This document shows positions 1-13,065 of a stretch of DNA of 64,000 nucleotides, piece after piece. A program made the position numbers and the translations under genes. Numbering within the stretch: the stretch's first letter is position 1; every line of letters begins with the position of its first letter. The notes under the pieces are model-generated. The model was not told where the DNA came from. It saw nothing but the letters and a program-made list of their open reading frames with translations, and made no database searches. The stretch comes from Sitta carolinensis (taxonomy: Eukaryota > Chordata > Aves > Passeriformes > Sittidae): contig CM063283.1 in the NCBI GenBank assembly GCA_032173965.1, positions 16,534,501-16,598,500 of the forward strand. The letters run 5' to 3'.

Positions 1-845
1 CTCTCTCACTTCACTCTGCAGCTGGACAGGGGAGAAAAAATTTAACAAAGGGTTCATGGGTTGAGATAAGGTCTGGGAGAGCTCACTCACCAAATAGAGT
101 CATGGGCAAAACAGGCTCAGCTTAGTGATATGAATTGAATTTTTTATTATCAAAACAAGAGCAGGATAATGAAAAATAAAGTAAGACTCTTAAAAACACC
201 TTTCCCCCAGCCCTCCCTCCTTCCCAACTTTACCTCCTCCCAACAACAGCACAGGAAGGAAAGGGAGTTATGATCAGTTCATCACAGGTTTCTGCTGCTG
301 CTCAGGGAGAGGAGTCCTTCCACTGCTCCACTGTGGGGACCTTCCCAGGGGAGACAGCTCTCCATGAACTTCTCCAATGTGATTAGATCCCACGGGCAAC
401 AGCCCCCCCCAGGCTGTTGCTGCATGCATCACTCTTTCATGGGGTTCAGTCCTTCAAGGACAGGCTGCTCCAGAATGGGAGCAGGGCCCCTCTCTCCCCG
501 GATCTCCCACAGGGTCCCAGCCTCCTTTCAGGCATCCACCCACTCTGGCATTGGTCTCCTCTATGGTGTGCAGGATCTCTGTATCCCTGTGTATTTCCAT
601 GGACTGCAAGGGGGCTGCTTCACCATCATGGCTTACAGAGGAATCTCAGCTTTAGTGCCTGGAGCACCCCATTCCCCTCCTTCTCCACTGACCTTGGTGT
701 CTGCACAGTTGTTCCTCTCACATGTTCTCACTCCACTCTTCTCCTGTTGCAATTACAACTGTGCAACAACCTTTTATTTTCTTTCTTAAATCCGTTATCA
801 CATAGCTGTTACCACCATCTCTAATTGGCCCAGCCTTGGCCGGTG
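1..845 (-). mobile_element. Endogenous retrovirus LTR, truncated by the window edge
   Basis: Degraded LTR of a passerine-type endogenous retrovirus, read on the minus strand. In that direction it shows, in order, a CCAAT box (824-828), a decayed TATA-like GGATTTAAG (785-793), a long GC-richer leader with repeated short motifs, and an AATAAA poly(A) signal (143-148). The segment at positions 60-120, with 'gggttgagataagg' on the plus strand, matches what I remember of abundant songbird LTRs. The 3' terminus lies beyond base 1, so neither a CA end nor a target-site duplication can be seen. A 9-bp perfect hairpin (396-404 with 412-420) flanks a C-run. Family name not assigned. The short open frames here look like shadows. 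Confidence 0.7.
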
Positions 846-1301
846 TCACGTCCATCTTTGGAGCTGCCAGGAACTGGCTCTGCTGGATATGGAGGAAGCC
901 ATGCCTGTGCCCAGTTCTGCTCCTGAGCCATTGGTTTGTCTCCTGGGGTTGGTCTCAGACTTGGCCTGTGCCTGGTCATCACTAGACTGTTGTTTGGATC
1001 TTCTGTTATCTGTCCTGCTCAGCTCAAACTCCCTGGGACAGTGTCCTCTTGGTGATGGTGTTGCATCTGCTGGGGCTTCCTCTCCCAGTTCATCTGTGCT
1101 GGTGGGCTGACCTGCTCCTGTGCTTCTGTGATACTGACAGCAAATTCCCCAAATGTAAGTAAGCTTCTGTGCCTCCTTTCCAGGTATGCTGTGTATGTTT
1201 TGAAGGTGCAAGTAGTCAGTGTTCCTGATTAATCTAGAAAAAAAAATGTAGGTGACCTCAAGTTTTTGATTACCTAAAAAATTATTTATTTGGGAATACA
1301 A
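846..1301 (-). mobile_element. Possible ERV internal remnant next to the LTR
   Basis: This block lies directly 5' (minus strand) of the LTR at 1-845, where internal retroviral sequence would sit if that LTR is a 3' LTR. A minus-strand frame is open for 151 codons over the whole block. Its second half encodes a hydrophilic, polar and charged, low-complexity stretch (around 846-1130) with no domain I can recognise. No Gag zinc knuckle, protease or reverse-transcriptase motif is visible. It could equally be more LTR sequence or unrelated DNA. No polypurine tract was clearly identified at the junction. Confidence 0.3.
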
Positions 1302-3633
1302 TCTCCTATAGGCAAGTAGCTGCTCTACCTCTTCAGACTCCTGAGGGTGACTGCATTAAGCATGTGGTTCTAACAAGAGCAACAGGAGTAGCAACTCCAA
1401 ATCAGTGAAAAGTTGGTGATGAAGATCAATGGAGAATGATTACAGGGGAGGGATAGGCAGAAGCTTCATCTCTCTGCCAGAGATATGTGTCTGTGTTGTC
1501 ATGTCACTTGCCTTTCACGGTTTGATAACACACAACACAGACCCTTTTATGATTTTTTCTCAAGGCTGTGTAAAAGATTGATCTTTATTAGAAATATCTC
1601 CCTTTGTATACGATTTTCCACAGTCCAATGTGATTGGTGAGAGAAAGACAAACCTCTTCATCCACACTGGTCAAACCAGAGGGATATCAAGACAGGTCCC
1701 GCATCCCAGAAAGAATTCACAACGTGGATACTGTTACAAAAATGATCCTGGTGTTTATGTTCTTTCCTTGGGAACAAATTTCAGAAAACCCAATCATCAG
1801 AAAACCAGAGCTTTAAAAAAGCAGAAACTTCAGGCCTGAAACCAGACTACACTTGCCTTTGTCTCTGCAGTTGCTTAATTTACCTGGTGAAGTGCATAGT
1901 TGGATTCATATACTGTGGGGCTATGTCTGATGCATACCTGGTGGGAAAAACCAGAGTGGAAATCAAAATATAATGTCTTTTGGAACAAAGCGGGACCTTG
2001 ACTATTTGTTCTTCCTGGGCTGAAGGCTTTCTTTGCAGCAAAGTTTGCAAAGCCTCCAGCTTGTCCCCTTTCTTTGGCCTGCCATTCACGTCTTGCTGAC
2101 CTTAATGAAATGAACAGTCTCCAGTATCATCATGAGGCAGATATGAAAACATGTTCATCTTCTCACTTCTTCTCACCACAGTTCAACTGTATTGCAACTA
2201 ATTTAAAATATAGTTGTCATCCTCATGTGGCTAAAGGGGGACTTACCAAGATTCCTTTTCTTGGAAGGAGACCTGCAGGAAAGATCTGCTTGTTGGAAAA
2301 TATACGGGGAAGTATTGTCCTTTTGATAGACTTTAAAGAATTCTTACACTTTTTAATATTACCTAATCCATGTTGCTAAGTGCTGGCAGACATACATAGT
2401 AGGGTTTTCACAGCAACCAGAGGCAGAATGTGTCTTTCTATTGGACAGCTAAAGAATCCCATAGAAAAGGGAAAAATAAAACATTTAGTCAGTGAGTAAT
2501 TTCATCATGTTCTGAATACTGGTACACCAGTGAGGCACACAAACCCAGAAAACAAAGAAACTGAGGAACTGGGAGTAAACTTGTCACATGGTATCAGTAA
2601 CCTGTGTGTGCTGTGGCTAACCAGGGCACAGCTCTACAGCTGTGTGGTTTGCATTCTGGCTTTGTGTTTGATTCAGAGGCTCCCTCACTCTGGCTACACT
2701 CTGTGCTTGGTGTTGTATCTAGTTAAGCTGCACCTTGTGCATGTTGCCAAGAGGCTATCAGAATGCTCACCAGTAAGTGCAGTGAGATAGTATTTTGCCT
2801 GTGTAATAATAGTTATATATATACCAGATTTTTTGAAATTCTGAAAAGAAAATAATTTAGACATTTTGTATATGTGTTGCAAATGTTAATGCAAAATTTT
2901 AGCTGTGTGAAGGCTTTAAGAGTGCAGGATGCATTGGTTTAAGATGCTGATTGTGGAACATATTTTTGAAGGAAATTAAATTCATGTAAAGAATAGCTGT
3001 GACAATTTCCTGGGAACTCACTGTAGAGGAATGTGTACCTGTGTCTTTGTTTACTGTCTTACACCCCTTATAAGAAAGCTTTTATTTTTTCAAAGCAGGA
3101 TTTTGAATTAAGGCCTTCAGGGAACCTCCAGTCCAATTCTATTTTCTGTGGACTGAAACACTCAGAAGAGTTCACTATCTAAGTTTTTCACTAGAAATTT
3201 TATGAGGTCCTTTATTATACATTCTGAGAAAGCCCATCTTCTGTTTGCTTTAATTTTTCTTATACACTCTTCTGAAGCTAAGTGACAAGTATAAAAAGAG
3301 AAGGCTTAGGAGGACAATATATTTTAACACATGAAGCCTCATGCCTGAAATCAGATCCATTGTGATTTTCAGGTGTGTGGTTGCTCTTAAGACACCTGCA
3401 GAAGTTCAGCTGCTTTGAGATCTGCAGGGAGCTTTTGTGAGCATACAGCATCTTCAGGCTGGATATACTGCTTAATCATGTGTTGCATAACAGGCACTGA
3501 TCTGAAGGATTTGAACTGAGCTTTGTCCTGTGTTGTTGTTGTAGTTTCAGTTTGAAACTAGGCAGAAATACTAATTATGTATAATGATCTAGGTTTGCTA
3601 ATTTTAGACTTTTTCCGGCCGATGAACTGAAGA
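1302..3633. other. Unannotated AT-rich non-coding DNA
   Basis: No gene, RNA or recognisable repeat seen. Frames are short (at most about 100 codons) and look random. Confidence 0.6.
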
Positions 3634-5410
3634 ATGTGGTGGGTCTATTTTCTGTTGTGAGATAGGATTAGGAGAAAATAAAAAAGCAGGATTAAATTTG
3701 AAAGGATACAAAGAAAAACTTTATTAACAGAACAAAAAAACCCCAAAAAAAGCCCAAAACAAATAGCAAGAAATTATAATAAACTTTCAGAACTTCCTTC
3801 CCTACACTTTCTTTCCAACTGACAATGTACAAAAAACCCCCAACACCTAGAAATCTGAGTCAGTTTTCCACTTTAAAAATAGTCTTTCTTCAGTTCACTT
3901 AGAGAGAAAAGTATTCTTTGCTAATGCTATGGAGAACTCTTCACAAGGATAGAAGTTCTTGTGACTTCAATCTTTACAAACAACAGCTGCCTGAAATTTG
4001 TATTTGTGAAGTTCTTGCCATCTTTCACAGTTCTTCTCACTACTGTGTTTTTGGTCTATTTCAACTCATTGGGGTACTATTTTAAGGATGAGCTGTTCTA
4101 GCATAAAATAGAAGTTCCTTTCATCCATTTCTGAGAACAGAGGTCTTCCCCTTTTATCCCCAGGGCAAGGTTTCTCATCTTTTTCTTTACTGCCCAAGCT
4201 TCTCATTAGCATACAGCTACTTTAGCTTCTGTTTGCTGTAACACTAGTGCTTCTGCTCATGATTGTAGTTAGAACACTACATTCCCCCAAAGAATTTTAT
4301 AAATTTACTAGGAAAAACTAAAATTTGATGTATCAAGTATATCTTTACCATAGCCTCACAAAAGAATTTTAGTTCAAGCATTAAGGAAACTTTTTGATCA
4401 CTTCTATCTAGAATTTGACTTCTTCTTTACTGACTTCAAAAATCTTTTGTTGACTTTATATAACTTTACCTTTTCTTTGTTTTTGGTTCAGAAGAGAGTT
4501 GGTGTTCTTTGGGTACATGCTACACTGAACAGTTAATTTAGTCTAAGTCCTGTATCAGAAAACACGGCTCGTTCTGCTTCTCTCTGCTGGCCACCTGCTC
4601 TTTGCTGGTGCCGTGAGCGCCGTGCCGGCTGCTCCCGCTCTGGAGCGGAGTCACGGCTGCTCCTGGCCCCGGGGCCGCCTTTGGCACGAACTGTGGGGGC
4701 CACCGGTGCTGCTCCCACCGCACGGCTCCTTTGGAGCCGGTACAGGCGCTGCTCCCACCGCACGGCTCCTTTGGTGCCGGTACAGGAGCTGCTCCCACCG
4801 CACGGCTCCTTTGGTGCCGGTACAGGCGCTGCTCCCACCGCACGGCTCCTTTGGAGCCGGTACAGGCGCTGCTCCCACCGCACGGCTCCTTTGGAGCCGG
4901 TACAGGCGCTGCTCCCACCGCACGGCTCCTTTGGAGCCGGTACAAGCGCTGCTCCCACCGCACAGCTGCTCTTGATGCCGATGCAGCCTCCGGCCGGCGT
5001 GGCCCGGGGGCTCTGCTGGAACAGAGTCCGGCAGGTTCTGCGGGCAAAGGGGCCCAGCCCCGCCGGGACAGGGCCCGAGGGGCTCCGCAGCCCACTCGCC
5101 GCCCCTCTGGCACAGGGAATCCCAGCCGGGCTTGAGCGGGGCTGGGCCGGGCAGGACGTGGCCACCAGGGCCGAGAGGGCCGGGCCAGCCCACCGACCCT
5201 TCGAAGACGGGAACTCAAGAGAGCTACTCTGGGCTCTCCTTGTCCTTAAATTTGTATTTGCAAAGGCGTATCCATCCTTTTCATTGGTTTAATGCTGTGT
5301 GAATATCAGAAATTGGCCGCTCAGGGCCAAAGCACAAGTTGTGAATAAAAAGCCCGTAGTCAGCCTGAAGGCCTACCTGAAGCAGTCACACAGAGGCCGC
5401 TTACAACACA
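3634..5410 (-). mobile_element. Long ERV LTR-like element with internal minisatellite
   Basis: A retroviral LTR-like element read on the minus strand. The plus-strand 'tgtggtggg' at 3634 gives a minus-strand end in CCACCACA, as expected for an LTR 3' terminus. An AATAAA poly(A) signal (3720-3725) lies about 90 bases inside it. The opposite end is only approximate; TGTTGTAAG read from about 5409 on the minus strand is one possible start, and no target-site duplication was found for it. A CCAAT motif lies in the putative U3 near 5285. The middle is much GC-richer than the flanks and holds the 40-bp tandem array at 4711-4990. The 3.9-4.6 kb part matches a songbird repeat I remember, but the family was not confirmed. 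All long frames in 4533-5292 come from the array. Confidence 0.65.
4711..4990. repeat. Minisatellite, 40-bp unit, seven copies
   Basis: Seven head-to-tail units begin with 'gctcccaccg' at exactly 40-bp spacing: 4711, 4751, 4791, 4831, 4871, 4911 and 4951. Units 1-6 are nearly identical. Units 2 and 3 carry ttggTgcc where the others have ttggAgcc, unit 2 has a C-to-A change near its end, and unit 6 has a G-to-A change. Unit 7 diverges after its first 13 bases. The array is GC-rich (about 65-70%), with CpGs in each unit, in an otherwise AT-rich region. Because 40 is not a multiple of three and the unit lacks stops, all six frames stay open here. Confidence 0.95.
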
Positions 5411-8400
5411 GGGTGGCTCATCAGCTTTCTACTGTTTAAAATCAACCCGTAATTTTATACCTGTGAGTGTAGATGAACTGCAGTATGAAGGTCAGTAAAT
5501 CTTAAAATTAAATTTCCTCTTCCTTGCTCTTTATCTCCAGTTATTGTTTCCCTTTGGAATTGCATAGTTCCTTCTTAAGTGATGTGTTACAAACCCCTCT
5601 TTTGAGAAAGTGATTTAAGGCGTGTGTAAAAAAAAAATCTACGTGTTGATTTGTCCCCGACTTGGAAACGTTTCTTCTTTTTTAAAGGCTGTCAAATCTT
5701 CAAACACAGCACAAATTACCTTTAAAGGATGTTCAGGTAATTCTGTGCTAGAGGAAGAAATGCCAGGAGGATGTTTTGGGTAAAGGAAACTTGAAATTCT
5801 GTATTTAAATAAGATAAGCTGAAGTATGAGGAATAGCTACAAAGGTTAGTCACTGAAAGTCATGTGAGTGTCTCATGTAAAGGACCAAAAGGATATATGC
5901 ATCAACCTTCACGTTTCATAAGCTTTAAGTATCTGTGGAATTGCATGAGGCTGATGAAAATTATTTTTTACTCTGAGTATTGTATACATGCACAAGAGCT
6001 TAAAATAGCTGTTTTGAACCTGCAGAAAAGGATATGCTGTGTAAGAAATATTTTGCTTATAGATGACTTCATGAAAAAATAACTTTGGTAGCTTATGTAC
6101 ATTCTTTCAATTAATATTCTGATGACTCTTAGGTATTTTCAAGTGATTTCATACTTAAAAACTAAGAAACAAATTGTTTAGTCACATCAGTCTGGATTTC
6201 TCAGGAGGAAAATAGTTTCTGTGCAGCTATAAAGACACATTGATTCTAAGTAGCATATTGATATATTAATATTTTGTTTCTTATATTGCAACAAATTTCA
6301 GTAGCTTCATTGTGATCTTACTCATGGTTGTCTCTTTGCTTGTCCTAATTTAGAGCAATCACAACTCTCTGAATATAATTTTAATCATAAATTAGTGATA
6401 AGGTAATTTCCAAGTACTAATTTTTTCAGCTTTGTGTGTAATGGTTGGCTAGGTGTGAATATGTTTCAAGCCTTAATTCTGATAGCACTTATTGATGTTT
6501 CATACTGACCAAAATGTCAATGTAAATGAAGAAATTAATAAATAGGCTTAGTAAACGAATCTTCCTGGAATCACGTCTACTTCATGCATTTAGAAGTTAC
6601 AATGTAGAAACATTTTTCTGAGGGAGTACGCTATTACAGTTCCCTATTTTTGAAATGTCTTAACATTTCCTGATTCCTTTAAATTGCATTTAATCTTCAG
6701 TTTTTCAGGTTACTGATAAGTAGTTTTTTCTTAAAAGCAAAAACATGGTATCTTCGGCTCTGTTTGGGTCTGTATGTGTCTGGGCTGTGAAGTAATGAGT
6801 AAACAATGTCATATTTATTCAGCCAATCACAAAATTATTCATATCCACCAATACCTTCAAAACAAGCTTCATCTCTCCTAAACTTTATTGATGACTTTTC
6901 CTTTGTTAATTTCTCTTTAAGTCTATATGCACTACTCATCTGCATGTCTACTAGAAGAATACTGTTGAAACTACAGAAAAACTTGCATTATTAGGCATTT
7001 TAACTATGAAGATATAATGCTCTCCACCAGTAATAAGTGCAAAGAAAAAGGTCATTTATATGCTATAGGCTGCACAATTGTTAATAACTGTAGATGGTTA
7101 AAAGTACGTGCCAAATTACATGTCTGTAATCTCCTTATATAGTCTTTATAAATATCAAGAGATAACTCTATCTTCTAAATCTTAATTTGTTCAATTATCA
7201 ACAGACAACAGGTATAATGATAGTCTTTGAAAATGCATGCTAACTGAAAAATAGGCCTGTAGCTTAATTATTTTGCTAGTGTGTAACGTGGACCTGTGAG
7301 TGCTCAGAGATGCTCTGGGGTCTGCTGTACAAGGAACAGACAACTATGAAGTTTTCTTTGAAATTGGAGCATTTCAAAATTCTCCAAGTGAATTTATTTC
7401 TCTATACTGATTTTTTCCTTGGGTCTTAAAATTTGATCTTTGTTTTGGATCAATCTCAAATGATAAAACTTTTCCAGTTTTAACACCTAGTGCACCTAGT
7501 GATAGAATAAGGGTAACTGTATAGCAAAAATGTTAATATTTAGGTTTGAGTCACTTGGACATGGGGGTTGCTGTAGGAATATACATTTGGCACTGACACC
7601 CAGCATGGTATCTGAGGTTGTCAACACATTTGGTTAATGGATTTTCTAACAGGTGGTAAGCAGATCACTGAGGGCTGAACCAGCCTGAGTTGTGTTGCTG
7701 TCCCAGAGAAGGTATTAACAGCATGCAGTACACAATATTTTTAAAAAAATTTAAAAGTCGATAGAAATTCTTGAAGTTAAAGCAGTTTTTGAGTTCAGTT
7801 TGGGTTGGGTTTTTTTGGGGGGTGGGGTGTTCAGGCACTGTCAGACCTTTCAGGTCAACTTTGTTTTGATGTGGAGTTGTCTTAAGGGGGTAGAACATTC
7901 ACTGGGTGTAGTGGAAGAATATGCCCAAAGAAGATTTGATGCTTCAGGAGGTCCAGTGTGTGATTAGAGGAGCTGGGCAGCAAGTAGACTTTCCCAATGC
8001 AAAATTTTGGATTTGACTTCAGTGGCATTGATGATTGCTCACGGACTGTGGGATTGCTTCCTCTTGTCCAGTTAAAATGTGAAACAGACCTAATAACAGT
8101 TCTCGATATCACAAAAGAAAATAAACAATACATCTTGTTTCTTATGTTTTATGCATGTGAAAATATTCTGCTCTTCCTCTGACACTGAAATTCAAAATTG
8201 CAGCAAGAGCTAAGGAATAGCCTTAGTAAATAAAAATGGACATAATGACGTATGCATATCATATAGGCACATAATAATGAATAGCAGGCATAAATAATCA
8301 CTAGCAGAAATTTATATATGGTGGTGGTATTTGGTGGGTAGGTCAGTTTTCTAAAAAGAATACATCTTTATAGTATACCAATAGGCCCCAAATTATTTGA

Positions 8401-11400
8401 GTATTAGAGGTAGAGAGTTAAATTTGGATAGCGTGTACCAAGGTGACAGCATGTTGTCTTTTTGTCTGCAGCTTCCTCTTCTGCAGGTTAAATAGTTAAC
8501 TGTGTATTTTTCTGAGGTTGTCTTCTATTGTGATTTTAATATTTTTTTAGTTAATTAATTTATTTAGATACTCTAAGCACATACTTAATGTCATCACAGA
8601 ACTGAATGCATTGAGAAGGGCACTTGGATGCTTCCCAGTTTGCATGTTCACACCATGCAATGCTCTGTTAAAAAGAGCAGATCATATGTGACATGTGTAG
8701 AATAAGTACAGTCATTTGGAATAGAGGCATTTAAATGTTTAATAGACAGTCATGGTTTTTTTCCAGTGTTATATTAAGCCCTCTTTCCTTCCAGGTGAGC
8801 TACTAAGGCTATTAACTTTCAGTATTTTTTGTTTCTCTTTACAAGCAATCCTTATAAACAGGTGTGCTAGGTTCTAGAAACAAAGCAGGAAAGCTCTGTA
8901 AGCACTGTGTCAGGCTTGCTCCTAGGCTGGGGTGAATAATTCAGCTCCTCCAGGAAGACCTTGCCAAGGCTGGGGTGAGTCAGTGCGGAGTGGTGGGGAA
9001 AGCAGGTCTAATGCCTCCATGACACTCAAGGAAATAGTATGGCTTTCCTAAATCACAGCCTAGGCAAAGTGTCTAAAATGAGGTAACTGCTGTCCCACAG
9101 AATTATATTAACAAGCAGAAAGTAATTCTGGTTGAAAGACCATATCAGGCCTCCTATAAAGAGCTAAGGTTGCGATCACTATATTCTCTGATGTTTTATG
9201 CAAGTAAAAAAATCTTACAAATGCAGTAAATGTTTTGTACATAGATTTGGTCTAATAGCTTTTGACATTTCTTATGTGCCAAAGGAAACAATTAAAATAA
9301 TTGTCCTCTTGTTCACTTGATTTTTGTCAAGCTGTTAATAAGATTAGTGTGAGCTGCTGCTTCTGGGTTTTAGTGGACCAGCATAATTTTCTTCAGTTCA
9401 GCAAGGTCTGTTCCTTGCCTTCCTAGCAAGTGGTTAGAGCACTAATGTTTCCAGTGTCGAGGGAGAAGCTGCAGATATCTGTAAAGAACAGGTGACTGCT
9501 ATGGGAAGCTTTCAACTGTGACACCATGCTGAAGCACAAGCTTGTACTGCACCTTGTGCCACTTGCTGTTAGGCTATTTGATGTGAATGCATCTCTTGCC
9601 TTTTCTCTGAATTCTTAATATATAATTAATTTATTTTAATTAAATGATTTATAATTTAGAAGCTGTGACAGTTATATCAGTTGCTTGACTGGACGGATAG
9701 ACAGAATGAGGGGGGAAATCCAGTATCGAGATGTAAAATCAGTGTTGTATGTGACTAATGCCTAAGCAGGTCTTATTCCAAAATAAAGAAGGAAGATGCA
9801 GATTAAACACAACTTCATGAAAGTCTTCTAAATAGAAAGATCCAAAGAGCTACAGAACTGAGGATAATCCTGTGTGTGGCCCTTAGTAGTATATACTAAA
9901 TATATAGAATTGGTTATCATGGGTGTGTCATATGGGGAGAAGTGTTACCAATGACCTGAGTCCTCAGATTCCCTGAGGGAACCATGGCTGGTTAAATGTG
10001 ATAGGAGGGTTCAAGGTCAGCCAGGTGGGGTGTAAGGGAGAAGGCAAAGAAGATAGAACAAAGGAAGCAACTGGAATTCAATAGGAAGTAGTGGATGTCT
10101 TCCTACTTTCGAAAAGTCTTGGCTGCTGTTGCCGGATCCCTGAAAAGGTTGATACAGTGTCAATAGGAAAGCAAATGAAAAAAAAATTGGTATTTCATGA
10201 AATAGCAGTTAAATATATTTTCTATTTACTTTTTTGTGCATCTTATTACATACCCTAGATATGAATGTTGTATGCTGTTTGAGCCCCCATTGTCTTGGTC
10301 TTTGGAAATAAGGTGCAGAAAAGGGCAATTTTCATAGAATCAAGTGAAAGTCAAATGTAAAAATGAAATTAGAGTGAGATTGAGTCCCTTTATGGAGTTT
10401 AAGTGTAGAGGTGCAGTTGTTTTGGATATAGTTTTGCTAGAGCTACTACTAGGTAACTATTTTCCTGGAAGGAGAGGTGTACATAGCCATCATTCTGTGT
10501 ACAAGTATTTTATGTGCCTATGCTATACTAATAATATTAATTTTAAAATTTGTTGATGGTTGCTGTTGGAGTCATGCACAGTTGGACTCAATACAGATGT
10601 TACTATGGGATTACAGTGAACATGTGAGCTGCAAATCATTTACTTGATTTAGTTGACTAAATAGTGCTTGAAATTTCATAAAATATATTTTTATTCTTTG
10701 TGCCAGCTGTCTAATAGCAATGTGGAAACTCTTCAAATACTAAATTCTTGTTAATCTGGGCTCGACTAATGAGTAGGAAACAGAGTATTGTTCCAATTGG
10801 TCTAATTTGAGTGAGTCATTATAGCCAATTCTTTTGGCATAGTCTATGCACAACAATTCTGCAATGGACATTCAGATTCTGATGTCAAATTTGTTTTACT
10901 CATAGATACTTTTACTTTCATACAATGCTGAATCTTTCTTAATCTGACAGTTAAATTACTGCTTTTTCCCCCACATCTTTGTGCCACTAGAATTTGTACC
11001 TTATCGAGTCTATTATAAATGTTGAAGAATTAAATTATATCAGGAGATCTGATATAAGATCTTAAAAGGATCATGAGTATATATTCCTTTAGATGGTTGG
11101 AACCAGTTACATATTTTCTTTTACAAAATGTCAGACTTGGTATGTGACAATAAATCTACTGGACAGAATACTGGCTCATCAAAGACTGGGATTTTAAGTC
11201 TTCCATGTGAATGGGAATGCATAAAATTGATATATGTCATAGAAAAGCTATGCTTTCATCCAATTTTAGAATTTATTCAGAGTTCAAACTGAAACTGTTG
11301 TATTTTAATAAGGTTTTCTGGTGGGAGATCGTGAACTCTGTTTAGCTCTAAATGATTACAGGTATTATTCTATTATTACAGGAATTATTCTGGCTTTCCA

Positions 11401-12542
11401 ACCATGTATGTTCCTATGTGTCTTCTAAAATGCAGAATTATCCCATGCTCTGGAGGTCTGGAATGATTCTCCTGAGTTAATGCCCAGACTGGTATTTGCC
11501 CTGTAATGCTGTAATGTTTTGTTGCTATGCAAGAGAAAGCAGCAACTTGCTAATTTAAGTCTAACATTCAGATACCATTCTTCTTTTGTTCTTAACATAG
11601 GTCCTTGACTAATCAGGCACAGTCAGAACATTTGACTTGGCTGAAAGTTCCTATTATTTACAGGCTTCTTAATTTAGTGCTATAAAACTGCATAGTACAA
11701 GCACTTGTCTCATGAATGTGTAGCCTATTATATTTCATAATTATTATATTTGATTTAAATAAGATAAATCTTTTAATTAAAACTCTCCATTGAAGGCAAT
11801 GTGAGAAGCAAAAACAGTGTGCATGGAGGAGCTCTTACTAAAGGGTTTGTGTGGCTCTCCTGGCTAGCAGGATTAGCTCTTGTAAAAGTTAGACTAAAAT
11901 ACAGCAGTGATGTCTATGATAAGCCAAATCTTTGAAAGTGGGTTTCTAATAATAACTTACCTTTTTCTGTATTCCCTAACCCTTTGTTTAATTATGAAGG
12001 GCTTGAGAGCTCAGTTATTTGTACATTACTATTGAAGTGGACCTCTAGGACAGCATGTGATTGATGTACCAATGTTCACCTCTGCTCTTGATTACTGTCT
12101 GAGCAGTTTCATGATAGGGGAGGAAATTTTTGGGACCAAATAGCTGGTGGTCAAACAAGTTCTTAGGAGTATTTCAGACCCTGCATGACATGTGGTTAAG
12201 TTAATTCAAGTTTTCATTTGAAACTAGGCCTCATGTTTCAAGTTATACCGTCTAATTACTCTGAAAGAACACAGCCCAAGTAATTAGGATGGCAATTAGA
12301 ATTAAGCAGTCAGGCTGCATGATCCTGATTTCTGTTCTGACCCAATCTCTGAATTCTTCTATGTATCATGAAAATACATAGATCAAGTATGATCAAGTGA
12401 AATACTGGTAGATAACAAACAGTTTTCTGCTGATAGTTAACAGAACACAAAATAGAGGAGCAAATAAAATAATATTCATTTATCTTCTTACCCCATATGG
12501 GGAATTAGAACACTACTTGTGACATTGGGAAGCATATTGCAA
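5411..12542. other. AT-rich DNA without recognisable features
   Basis: About 7 kb with only short random frames. It includes a very AT-rich stretch near 9616-9660. Short direct repeats and A/T runs occur, but no RNA gene, LINE or LTR could be supported. Confidence 0.6.
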
Positions 12543-13065
12543 TGATAGAAGGATTTGGCCTTGACCTTAAAGACTTTCTAGTTCACTCTCCTACCATGGG
12601 CAGGAATATCTTTCACTAGATCAGCTTGATCAAAGCCCCTTCCATGCTTGACCTTGAACATTTCCAAGGATGGCACATCACAACTTCTCTGGGCAACTTT
12701 GTCCAATGACTTTCCAACCTTGTCATGAACAACTTCTTCCTTAGGTCCAAACTAAGCTTACACTCTTTCTGTCTAAAGTGATTGCTCCTTTTTCTTTTGT
12801 TATAAGCCTTGACAAAAAGACTCTGATTCTTATAAGCTCCCTTTATATATTGGGAGGCTGTGACAAGGTTTACCTGGAACTGTCTCTTCTCCAGGCTGAA
12901 AAACCCCAGCTTTGTCCTCTTAAAAGAGATATTCCAGTCCTCTGACTTTTGTGACTCTTCTCTGGACCCACTATATAACAGGTCTGTTTTCTACCGAGGA
13001 GGCCAGAACTGGAAGTAGCACTCCAGGTATGGTCTCACAAGAATAGAGAAATATAAAGGGAAAGA
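12543..13065 (-). mobile_element. CR1 LINE 3' fragment, old
   Basis: Antisense copy of the 3' part of chicken repeat 1 (CR1), the dominant avian LINE. Recognisable landmarks on the plus strand are 'ccatgggcaggaatatc', 'ttgaacatttccaaggatgg', 'cttctccaggctgaa', 'ctctggaccca' and 'ccaggtatggtctcacaag', in the order expected for reversed CR1. The terminal short octamer repeat is decayed near 12543. The copy is 5'-truncated, as usual for CR1, and carries many substitutions and small indels, so it is an old insertion. It encodes nothing intact. Confidence 0.85.

Noticed and set aside
364..824. Overlapping 141- and 135-codon plus frames
   Set aside because: Antisense to the LTR at 1-845, with no recognisable domain; explained by its GC-richer sequence.
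4533..5292. Six overlapping frames of 120-226 codons as repeat proteins
   Set aside because: All are produced by the stop-free 40-bp tandem unit and GC-rich flanks inside an LTR-like element. The same peptide appears in every frame, which a real gene would not show.
3621..5480. 9-bp direct repeat 'gatgaactg' (3621-3629 and 5472-5480) as the target-site duplication of the long LTR
   Set aside because: The repeats do not abut the TG/CA termini, and nine bases is longer than the 4-6 bp typical of retroviruses. Probably chance.
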